From Symbiodinium natans (Eukaryota; Sar; Dinophyceae; Suessiales; Symbiodiniaceae), in assembly GCA_905221605.1 (NCBI GenBank), contig CAJNDS010002091.1, positions 312,001-376,000 of the forward strand: a stretch of DNA of 64,000 nucleotides, in the 5' to 3' direction. Position 1 is the stretch's first letter. The number at the start of each line of letters is the position of its first letter. Under the pieces are notes generated by a model. The model did not search any database. It was not told the DNA's origin and saw nothing but the letters and a program-made list of their open reading frames with translations. Shown here piece by piece: positions 25,601-37,600 of this stretch. The position numbers were made by a program, and so were the translations under genes.

Positions 25601-28600
25601 GGATTTTGGACTGACAGGGTTTAGGATACGGCGTTGAAGGGTCTAGAGCTTCAGGCAGCCGAGGGTTTAGGATCAAGGAATGTATAGTATACCCTAGACG
25701 CCAAACCCTGGGGTTCCAAACCCCAAACCCTAAACCCCAAACCCCAAACCCCAAGGCAGCCAGGCCGCTTCCTCTGGGACGTGCCTTGAGGCTACCAGGG
25801 GAGTCCAAAGGCGAGGTTTCCCTAAACGTCCATGTAAGCGTAGGGTTTTGGGTGTGTAGAGCCCAAGGCTACGAGGAACCTTTTTAAAAGGCCCAGGTAT
25901 ATACGAAACAGCTACATGATGCCTTTGGGGTTTCGGGGTTGCCTGGGGCTTCGGGTTTTGAACGGCTTGTCCGGGTCCGGGGTGTTGGGTTCGTGTCTAA
26001 TGGGGTGTGGGCTTCGGGTTTAGTTCTAAGGTTTTGGCTTGAGGTCTGGAATGAATCTGATTGTTTAGGGTTCAGCTTGCTGTGGGGTTTGTCGGGGTTG
26101 TTTCACGGTTATCTTGCGAGACTTTAGCATCTTGCGGCTGTTTCCCTTACACCCTGAAACTCCCAGCCCGATCAAACCGGACTGCAACCGCTTGGCCCTA
26201 AACGACGCACAACCGGACAGCTGAGTGGCTGGATCATGCCTGCGACCGTGTTTGGCATTCCTCGCGCCTGCCTGGGCACACATGTTGCAGCGAACTTGGA
26301 AATTTCTGAGCAGATGCCGAAACATCAAGTTGCTCCTCCTATATAGCAGTGCCTGCAATAGGTACTTGTAGGCGCGGCGATACAGGGTGTATCGCCTTTT
26401 CGTTGGGCGCTGTAGGATCTACAGAGTCGCTTGCTGTATATGGTCGACCTTAAGAACCCCAAACCTGCGTGTTTCTTGATTCTCATTACAAAACCCCGTA
26501 TAGGGTTCTTGGGTAACTCACCTTAAGAACCCGAAACCTACTTGCTTCCAGGCTCTTATTACAGAATCCCGGGTTTTGGGGTAGCCTACGTCCAAAAAAA
26601 ATATGTTCTGGGTTCTTGAGGTACAGGGCTTCGAGGGCTTGTGCGGCTCAGCGGGTTCACGAAACGCAGTAGCGTGGCCCTGGAAGTGAAACCTGCACCA
26701 AGACCCCCAAAGTAAGCCACCTCTGCCATACCTTTACCCTAAACTCTCTCTGTCTCCCTGTCTCTCACACACGCACACATACACGCATACGTCGAAAATA
26801 TATACATATATACATAGATAGATAGACAGATAGATAGATAGATAAATAGACCCGTGTTTGTTTCTTGTGTACATACACATGTAAACATGGGTATCTCTCT
26901 ATACATATATATATATATATATAGGCTTATGCTACATATTCCCCAGACCTATGTTTCATAGGAGCCATACGGACCACCATTTGAGATGACTGCGAGAGAT
27001 TTAGGCTGAGCGGCTCGAAGTGGATGGAGACTGGAAGGTTGACCTGGCCAACAGGCGACCGCAACCCCCTTGCGCAAAGTGCCCCAAAAAACACCTTACT
27101 TAAAGTGTCCCAAACCCGTTTAAAAAGAGGGGTTAGGCTTTGAGTGTCCCAAACCCTTTTAAAAAGAGGGGTTAGGCTTTGAGGTCATAAGGTTCAGGGC
27201 TTGTAGATCCTAAGGTTTAGGGTCCTAAGCGACCATTAGGGTTTGAGGTCTCAAGGTGTTTAGGGCTTGAGGTTTCAGGTCCTGAGGATTAGGGGCATGA
27301 GGTGGACGGTCCCAAGGTTGAGAGTGTACCTAAACCCTAAGCCTAAACCCTAAACCCTAAACCCTAAACCCTGAACCCTGAACCCTAAACCCTAAACCCT
27401 AAACCCTCAAGCCCTGTCCTGCACCCCAAAATGCTACTCAGAATCCGCGGACTGAGTGCAAAAGACCGAAAACAATTACAAAACTAAACGCCAGCCTTGG
27501 GGACCGAATGAACCCTGTTAGGGTTTAGGGTTTAGGGTTTAAACCCTAAACCCTAAACCCTAAACCCCGAGAGTTGTTGCCGGGCGTAGGCCAGCGCGAA
27601 GGAGTCTAGGGCTTGTGGTCTTCCGTCTAAGGTTTAGGTCTTAGGGTTTAGGGTTTAGGGTTTAGGGTAGGGTAGTTCCATGGGCCCTTAGTATGGGCCT
27701 TAAAAATGGGACCCCTTATGTACTCCCTAATATACCCCATACAGGTTAAGGGCCCATACATCAGAGCTCTTAAAAGGCGGTAAAGGGCCCATATTAAGGT
27801 TTAGGGTTTAGGGTTTAGGGTTTAGGGTCTTGGGTTTAGGGAGTCAGTACAGTACACTTGGGCCCCAAAGTCCTATGTAGGAGGCACTTCAAGGCCCAAG
27901 TCTTCCCTGTTTAGGTACATGGACCCTTAGGGTAAGTTATCAACAAACCCTAAACCCTAAACCCTAAACCCTAAACCCTAAACCCTAAACCCTAAACCCT
28001 AAACCCTAAACCCTAAACCCTAAACCTAAACCCTAAACCCTAAACCCTAAACGAAGAAACCCTAAACCCCAAGCACTCATCTGCAGCTCCCTGCTCTGAG
28101 GCGGCACCTCCTTCAGCATGTCCCGGACGTGCTCGATGCGGAGGGAGCTGACTTCCGTACCACCTCAAAAAGGGGTGATCGGAGTGGCTTAGGGCTGAGG
28201 AGTTCAGGGTTAAGGGTGCAGGGGTTTCGGCTTTAGGGGTTTAGGGGTTTAGGGTTTAGGGTTTAGGGTTTAGGGGTTACGGGGTTGGGCTTTAGGCTTT
28301 AGGTCAAACGATACGACAAAGGAGGGTGCTCCTAGTGATAGCTGGCGTTCTGAGGAGTGATGAACCAAGGGGGTGAGGGGGGTGTTAGTGTGACAACTTA
28401 GGTCGGAATTCAGTGGGAAGTATCTTGAGGTACCGTTTTTCCGTTGAAGGGGCATGTAGGTGCAACTTACAGGGCTTGATGGCATCCTTGGGGGCAAGGC
28501 CCGGGTGCCCAGCCCTAAACCCTTAACCCCTCAATGCTCCCCAAAGAACCAAAACACAAAGTTCAGGGTTGGGGACGCTTGGCTTATACACCCACAAAAA

Positions 28601-31600
28601 AACTTTGAGCGGTGCACATGCTGCTTAAATCAAGAATTTGCAGGGCAAGAACCAGTAAGATGGGCTCTATTGAGATGCCAAAGCCCTGGAGCCACTGGTG
28701 GCTCCCGGGCCAGGGCGACACATAGCTGGTCAGGGTGTACACCCTAAACCCTAAACCCTACTTGGAGAATCATGGTAATTATCTACGAACCGAATTATGT
28801 CGTACTTGTAGCCCTCTTATAAGCCCCTTACGTACCCTGATGGGGATATAAGTGGTTTATAAAAGTACAGTGAAAATTCGGATAATTAAGTAGGACCGTG
28901 AACCTCCAAGTCCACTATGTAAACGCTAAACCCCCAGGTGCGGTGGAGCTGCCTGTCCCACATCTAGCTCTTGCCTATTCCAGGCCCGAAAATGTAATCC
29001 CCGAAGTTTAGGGTTGAGGGATTAGGGTTAGGGTTTAGGGCACCGCGGATCCTGTGAGTTCGGAGCACTCGGTTCCATTCAGCAACGACTCGGGAAGAAA
29101 ATCTCACTTCCTCCGGAATCCGTCTCTCTGAGGGTGGTTGCATGGTCCCTTAGTATGGGCCCTTAAATAGGGACCCCTTTTGCAGCCCTTACTTGGAAGC
29201 TCTTTTGACTTGTAAGTCTAATTGGTATCCCCTATACCCCTACTTACTAAGTCAAAAGGGCTTCCAAGTAGAATGTGCCCTAAACCCTAAACCCCAAACC
29301 CTAAACCCTAAACCCTAAACCCTAAACCCTAAACCCCAAGGGTCCATACTTCAGAACCCTTTAGAGAGGGCCACCCTTCGAGTCTCAGGGCCTACAGAAG
29401 GGGACTTGCCTGAAGGGGGGCATGTCGCTAATCTCCCTTTTGAGTATATTCTTGGGCCCCGCAGCTACTATATGGGAGCCCACTTTAAGGCCCAAGTACA
29501 TACTATACGGGTACATGGACCCTTAGGGATTGACCCCGACAGTAGAGGCCCTTTTTGGGGGTTCCTATAGTAGGGGTTATAGCCTATAGCATTTGGGGGT
29601 ATATTAGGGGTACCCCTGCATACCCCTATTTCGGGAAATGGCCAAGTATGACTCTGCCTGACTCGCCCCTATGGAGGTCTGCAGATGAGGCGCCGATGTT
29701 GGCAACGATCGCGCCCGGCCTGATGCCTAGGTGGTCGGTGGGCACAGAGCCTTCTCGCATTGTGATGGATTTTTCTTCTTCCGACAAACGGCAAACGACA
29801 ATTGGACTGCCAAAGGGACACCCCAACACCTACTTGTCCAGATCCCTAGGGGAAGGATAACCTTTAGGATCATATTTCGGGACTGGTGCTGCCCGAATAA
29901 GCTAAAGGCTACCTGCCCTTACTTACCCACTCAACCCTAAACCCCAAACCCTGAACCCTGAACCCTGAACCCTGAACCTCAAACCCTAAGCTAGGGTTGA
30001 GGGTTTACCTGAAGAACACAAACAGCTTACTTGTTGTAGGCGATTACTTAAACACCCCTTATAGGATCTCTTAAGTAACCCCCTAACCCGAAACCCTAAA
30101 CCCGAAACCCTAAACCCTAACCCTACACCCTAAACCCTAAACCCTCCAAAGACGTAGGTGTAGGGCTTCGGGCTGACGAGCTTCTCATAGGCTAAGGATT
30201 TTAACTTGAGAGTGGAGAGTGTGAATTCCGGGGCTTCAGACCCGGAGGCTTGCAGTATAGGGTAGATACACATACAAATAAAGACATGTAAAATAATGGT
30301 AACAATACTAATACTCATGATATTTATCAGAATAAAAAGAAGAGGAATAAGAATATATGGATAATAACAATAATAGTCACAAGTGTAATAGTGAGCATCC
30401 CCGAATTAAGGCCCAAAACAAGGGACCGACCATGTAAGTACCCTAAGACTCAAAAATTCTAAACTCGAACCCCCCAAACCCTAAAACCCTAAAACCCCTA
30501 ACCCTAAATCCCGAAAATTCCAAACTGCTAACCACCCTAAAAAGGGTTTAGTGTTCATATACCCTATACTGTAATACGGATTGCTGTACTATAGGGTATA
30601 TGACCCCAAGTTTGGGACCCTAAAGCCCCAAAGCCCTAAAGCCCTAAAGCCCTAAAACCCTAAAACCCTAAAACCCTAATACCCTAAAACCCTAAAACCC
30701 TAAAGCCCCAAAACCCTAAAACCCTAAAACCCTAAACCCTAAACCCTAAACCGTTCATTTGGTCCCCAAGGTCTTCACCGCCTGGGCACCGTAGGCGCGC
30801 GCCACGCCCGTGGAGCTGGAGACGTGGACTAAGCCAAGCTCGGAATCCTCAGGATGCAGCTTTAGGGGTTTTTGGGGTTTAGGGTTTAGGGTTTCGGGTT
30901 TAGGGTTTGTGGGGCTTAGGGTTTTTAGGGCGTTTAGGGCTTAGAGGGTTTAGGATTTGTAGGGTTCAGGGTGGGATTCTCTTTTTTCTTAGAATTTCTG
31001 CGGGGCTCAGTTTAGGGCTGGTAGGGGGTTGGTAGGGTTCGTCGGGTTTGTAGGGTGTGTAGGGTTTTGTAGGGGTTTGTAGGGTTTGTAGGGTTTTGCA
31101 GGGTTGTAGGCCCTAAACCCTAAGGGTTTTGTAGGGGGGGGGTTTGTAAGGTTTGTAGGGTTTATAGTGTTTAGGGCTTGTGTTTCGGGTTTGCCGGGTT
31201 TAGGGGTTCAGGGTTTGAAATTTAAATGTCCAGAGCGTATAGGGCTGAGGGTCATTCAGGATTCCGGATTTTGGGCTCTGCCTACAAGTTCATCGTGCTT
31301 ACGCGTAGGGATGCTGCCTACAGATCCCTGTGCAACTCTAGATGACAAAGCTCTGTGAGAGCTTGAAGTTTAGGACTTCGTCCAACATACCCCAATGCTA
31401 CGTAAGTGCAGAATCACCCCCTGTGTCTCTGCGGCAAACCCTAAACCCTAAACCCTGAAACCCTGAAACCCTAAACCCTAAGCCGTAAACCCTAAACCCT
31501 GAACCCTGAAACCCTAAACCCTGACCAAGCCCGAACCCAAACCCTGAACCTCAACCACAAACGCTGAAACCCTAAACCCTAAGCCCTGAAACCCTAAACC

Positions 31601-34600
31601 CTGAACCCTAGAACCCTGAAACCCTAAACCCTAAACCCTGAAACCCTGAAACCCTAGAACCCTGAAACCCTGAACCCTAGAACCCTGAAACCCTAAACCC
31701 TAAACCCTGAAACCCTGAAACCCTCTGTCTGGCCTTGGCCACGGTGAAGCCCATCGGTCGCTTCTCAAAGCTGGCGACGATGGGAGGGGGCGAGAAGACT
31801 ATGGCCACCTCCTTCACTCCCTCGGCAACAGGGGGAGCCTAAGGGACTTAGCCTTTCTAGGGTTTAGGGTTTAGGGTTTAGGGTTTAGGGTTTAGGGTTT
31901 AGGGTTTAGGGAAAGCCCGGCAACTCATCTAATAACCCTAAACCCTAAACCCTCCACCATCGGGCTTTAGGGCCTGGCCGTTTGGGCAGTTTTGGGCTTT
32001 GCATTAAGGGCTTTAGGGTTTCAGGGCTTAGGTTTGCCAGCAAATTGCGGGCCTATGAACTCTCAACCCTGAGATTAAGTGTAGGGTTCAGGGTTCAGGC
32101 TTTGGGGTGTGGGGTTTAGGGCTTAGCCCGGCGCACCTGCGAGATCAGATTGGCCATGCGGTCCTGTTGGGCGACTCCGGGCAAGGTTCTCTAAACCCGA
32201 AACCCTAAACCCTAAACCCTAAACCCTAAACCCTAAACCCTACTGCCTAAGCCCTGCAGGACCCTGAGCCCTAAACCCTTAAACCCTAAAACCTAGAGCT
32301 GGCTTAACTTAGCAAGTAGAGTGCGGAGATTGCAATGGCTCTACCAAGAACTTGGCTGCTCTTAGCAGGGTAGCTATAAATTTAATTGTTAGCTGCCTTC
32401 TTAAGAAACCCAACAAACCCAAAAAGGCTAAAGATGTAAAGTTACAGTAAAGCACCACAAAGATAAGAAGCGAGGAGGGGGGAAGGCTCCCGTTCACTCG
32501 GCGATCTCCGCCCGCGAGCTCTCCTTGTCTGTGTACAGGCTTGCCAGCATCAGCAAGGGTCTCCAGACAGCAGGCAAAGCTTGCAAGACCCTAAACCCTA
32601 AACCCTAAACCCTAAACCCTAAACCCTAAACCCTAAACCCTAAACCCTAAACCCTAAACCCTAAACTTTCTAAACCCTAAACCCTCCATGTTTGACCTCC
32701 AAAGCACCGATGCCAGGCCACGTGCGGACGGCCTCTGACCGACAAAACAGCGTGCCGAAACTCGACACAAAGCGGGCCCTTCAAGAGGTCCCAGGACACA
32801 AGGGCAGAACGAACGATGTTGCATACCAACGATTGAGGGTTCAGGGTCCCTAAACCCCAAACCCTATAAGCCTGGGTTACTCCGGGAGCCTAGCTCCAGG
32901 AAGCCCAAGCCAAGGGTTAGAAAGCGATGTAACCCTACAAACCCACTCGAACCCTGACAAGCCCTAATTTCTAGAACTCTATACGCCACAACACTAAGCC
33001 TGTACCCTAAACTACTATTTGCGCAAGAACCCCCACGTCTTAAAAGGTATTCTTCCTAATAAGGGCATTTTTTTGGGGGGGATTATTCTCTTTCATTGCT
33101 TTGGGGTGCTTAAGCAAACGGTAGCAAGCTCGCCCTCTCGCCCTAAACGCCAATCTCAGCAACCCTTCAGCCCTAAGCCCTTCACCTAGGGTGCGGGTGG
33201 CGACTCTTGAGCGTCCCAAAAATATTTGTTAAACAAAAGAAACCCAGGGGACGGAGGGGGGGACAGAGGGGGGGCAGGGGGGTTCGGGCAACAAAGCTGC
33301 GCGGTGCAAACACTTTTGCTGCCAGGAACACCCTACATCCTAAACCGCCTAAAACTTAGACCTTGGGGATGTTTTACGTTATACAAATAGTCCTTAATGG
33401 GGATTCTCATAGCCTAAATTATATAATCCCTATTAAGGACTAGTATAAGGGTCCCAAACCCCTAGAACCCAACACAGGGCACCCTCTTCTACTAAACCCC
33501 AAACCCTAAACCGAACGGAACACCCCTAACAAAAAGCAGAGGGGGCAAACAGGGGTGGATCCTTGACCCTAAACCCTAAACCCTAAGCCCTAAGCCCTAT
33601 AAACCCTAAACCCTAAACCCTAAACCCTAAACCCTAAACCCTAAACCCTAAACCCTAAACCCTAAACCCCAAACCAAAAGGGGCGGATCCTTGAGGTCCG
33701 TCGTCTTCTGCACCTCGACGCCCCCCACGGAGCGGACGCGCCAGTTGGGGCGGATGCCCAGGGCGAAGCCCTGGCTGTCCTTGCAACAGCTTCTGGCGTA
33801 GGGTTTAGGGTTTAGGGTTTAGGGTTTAGGGTTTAGGGTTTAGGGTTTAGGGTTTAGGGTTTAGGGTTTAGGGTTTAGGGTTTAGGGTTTAGGGTTTAGG
33901 GTTTAGGGTCTAGGGTCTAGGGTCTAGCGTTTAGGGTTTAGGGTTTAGGGCTTAGGGTTTGGGGCTTAGGGTTTAGGGTTGTTTATAGAGGGCTTTTGCA
34001 GGGCTTATGAAGGCTCATGCCTGGGCTTATATGCGGGGCTGTATGGGCCTTCTATGCCCAAGGAGAAGCCACGGCCCTTAACCCTAAACCCTAAACCCTA
34101 AAGAGAGTGTAGGGTGTACTGTCTGCATCGCACTGCGTTTAGGGTTTATGTGGTTTAGGCGCGCGCCCTAGAGTCCCTGAACCCTAAACCAAACCCTAAA
34201 GCGGTTTAGGGTTTAGGTTTTAGGGTTTAGGGTCCCAGAAACCCCCAATGCGCCCATTCAGCCCTAAAAACTTGTAGTTCGGTTGGAGGGTAGGGATGAA
34301 TTCTCCGGCAGTTCGAGGGTTGGAACGGTCCGGGAGGCTTAGGGTTTGGGTTCAAAGTGTAGGACGTAAAATAGTTGGGTGTGCACAGGGTTTACGGTAT
34401 AGCGTTTAAAGTTCTAACTTAGGGTGAGTACTGCAACGCCGTCCTCCTGCACCGTCTTCGTGACAAGGAAGTCATTGAACCTTGGCTGTTGCGTGGCTTG
34501 GGTGTTTTAGGGCTTAAGCTTGTCGAAACTCTGGTCCCGTTGGGAGTCCCTTGTTTTATGGCTGCATGGCCCAAATATTCAGAGCATCCAGAGAAGGACC

Positions 34601-37600
34601 AACGTTTAGAGAACAGATCAACCCATGAGCTTTTTTGTTGTTTGGGAACTTAAGCCCCAGATCCTAAACCCTAAGCCCCAAGCCCTAAACCCTGAAACCC
34701 TGGATCCTAGACATGAAACTCACATCGACACCAGCCCTAAACCCTAAACCCTAAACCCTAAACCCTAAACCCTAAACCCTAAACCCTAAACCCTAAACCC
34801 TAAACCCTAAACCCTAAACCCTAAACCCTAAACCCTAAACCTAACCCTAAACCCTAAACCCTAAACCCTAAACCCTAAACCCTAAACCCTAAACCCTAAA
34901 CCCTAAACCCTAAACCCTAAACCCAACCCTAAACCCTAAACCCTAGTATCGGATAGTTGGCAGCCCTGTCAAGCCCCTGAATCCGAAGCCCCAGGTCTCC
35001 CTGAACCCTGGACCATCCTGAACCCTAACCATCCTGAACCCCAAACCCTAAACCCTAAACCCTAAACCCTAAACCCGAAACCCGAAACCCGAAACCCTAA
35101 AGCCCTAAGCCCTAAGCCCTAAACCCTAAACCCTAAACCCTAAACCCTAAACCCTAAACCCTAAACCCTAAACCCTAAACCCTAGCCCTAAACCCTAAAC
35201 CCTAACCCTGAACCCTAAACCCGGCACCAAACGAAATGCTGTCGGCCTTGCGGCCAAAGCACACGCAGCCAAGTGGTCTTCTCAAGTCCACGACCACGAT
35301 GATGCCTGTGACTGCAAGCACATGCACTGCAAGGCACCAAAAAGCTACTTCCCCTAGTCCAACACCGAAAGTACTCCGCCTCCACCCACGCCCCAAGTTG
35401 CCAACATGGTATATGAACTAGGGTTTTGGGGACTTGGGGTTTAGGGTTTGGGATTTAGGGGTGCAGGGGTTGAGGTTTAGGGATGTAGGGATGTAGGGTT
35501 TAAGGGTGCAGGGTGTGGGTTTCGGGAATTACTTGGAGGTTCAGGGTACTTCATAACCCGATGATAACTCTACTTGTAGCCCACTTATGAGCCTCTTAAG
35601 TGCCCGAATATGGTTATGATTGGGTTATACGTGTAATTGGGTTCTGAAGCACCCTGAACCTCCAAGTAGGGATTTAGGGTTTAGGGTTTGGAACCAGTAG
35701 GGTTTGGAACCAGACGAGACAGGGCCCTGATTGTCAAGTGCCGGGGCATGAGCCATTTTTAGGTCAGCGGTCTCCCAAGCCCTGGCCCTCGAGATCCCTC
35801 AGCCCCCGAAACCGAAAATGAAGGTTTAGGGTTTAAGGTTTGGGGTTTATAGGGTTTAGGGTTTAGGGCTAGGGTTTCGGGTTTAGGGTTTAGGGAAGCC
35901 AAGCCCTAAAGAGAATAGAAAGCAGCGCAGACGACAAACACATGTGCATATGTACATATGTATAGATAAGTAGATAAATACAGATGTATGTATTCAAGAA
36001 CTACTTAGTGACATCATGTAATCAAGCTCAATCATGTACTAGAGCTCAGCGAAATGCCCAGCTCCGAAGTAGCTCAGGAAAGTAGCAGCACATCTGGTTG
36101 GCATTCGGGACCCCCCGTTAGGGTTTTAGGGTTCAGGGATTAGGGTTGCGGGTGAAAACATTGGGTTAGGATCAGGGCTTGGGGTTTCGGGTTTAGGGCT
36201 TAGGGTTTAAGTTTTAGGGGTTCGGGTTCAGGGGGTACATAGGCCCCAACCGATAGGGCTTGGGGTTTAGGATTTGAGGTTAGACTTTCCACTCCAAAGC
36301 CTGCCAAGGACTCTTTGAGGTTGAGGGTCTACGGTTTAGGGTTGAAGGATCTTGGATGATCTCTATTGAGGTCCAGGGGTAAAGATTTAGGGTCTGCGGT
36401 GGAGGCCTGAAGGTTTCCGGATGTTCTCTTTTGAGGTTTAGGTTGGGATGTTCCTCCTTATAAAAACAATCCTTAATAGGGATTATCGGAGGGGGTACTA
36501 TAATCCCCATTAAGGACTGCTAGTATAAGGGGGAAGATCCTAAGGTTTTGGGACTAAGAATTGTAAGGGTTTCGGTTTAAGGACCCCTAAACCCTAAACC
36601 CTAAACCCTAAACCCTAAACCCTAAACCCTAAACCCTAAACCCTAAACCCTAAACCCTAAACCCTAAACCCTAAACCTGCGGGCTCAGGGTTGAGGCTTT
36701 CCGTGCCTCTTGCCAGCTGGTCGACCGTGGCGCGCAACATGCCCTGGCGCCCACAAGCATGGACCAACGACCGAACTTCGGGTTTAGGGTGTAGGGTTTG
36801 GGGTTTGGGGTTTGGGGTTTAGGGTTTAGGGTTTAGGCTTCACAATTTAGGAGTTGAAAAAGGTTAATGAGTTTAGGATGTGTTCAGGGATTGAGGCGTG
36901 TAGGGGATTGGGAGTAGGGCAGGCTTAGGTTTTGGGTTTTAGGCTTTGGGATTGAACCCTAAACCCTAAACCCTAAACCCTGAACCCTGAACCCTAAACC
37001 CTAAACCCTCTAAGTCACTACGTATGGCCTTCACTGCGTAGAGGAGAGGAGAAGCCCTCAACAAGCCTTTCCAAAGCCTACTTGGAGGTTCATGGTACTT
37101 AAAAACCAAATTATAACTGTACTGAATAATCCAATTATAACCACATTAGGGCACTTAAAGGGCTTCTAAGTGGGTCCAAGTACAGTTCAACTTGGGTTAG
37201 AAGCACTCTGAACCTCCAAGTACCCCCCCCCCCCCCCCCCCCCCCCCCCCAAACGAACATGTCACTAAGGGTAGCTTCATGGGCCCCTAGAATGGGCACT
37301 TAAAAGGGGGCCCTTATATACCCCTATATACCCTATAAAAGGGGACCCTTATATACCCCTAGTATACTACCCCTAATATACCCTACAAAACCCTCGGGCC
37401 CCCTTTTAAGGGAGGTAAGGGACCATTCTAAGGGCAGCTATGCACCTCAAAGGCCTAAAGAGAAAACACAACTCCCCTAATTCTGAGCCCCGAGATTGAG
37501 GGTGGATGATCTTTCGGCCATCAGTCAAGGGAATCGAAGTGTATAGGCTTCTACCCTAAACCCTAAACCCTAAACCCCTAAATCCTAAACCCTAAACCCA

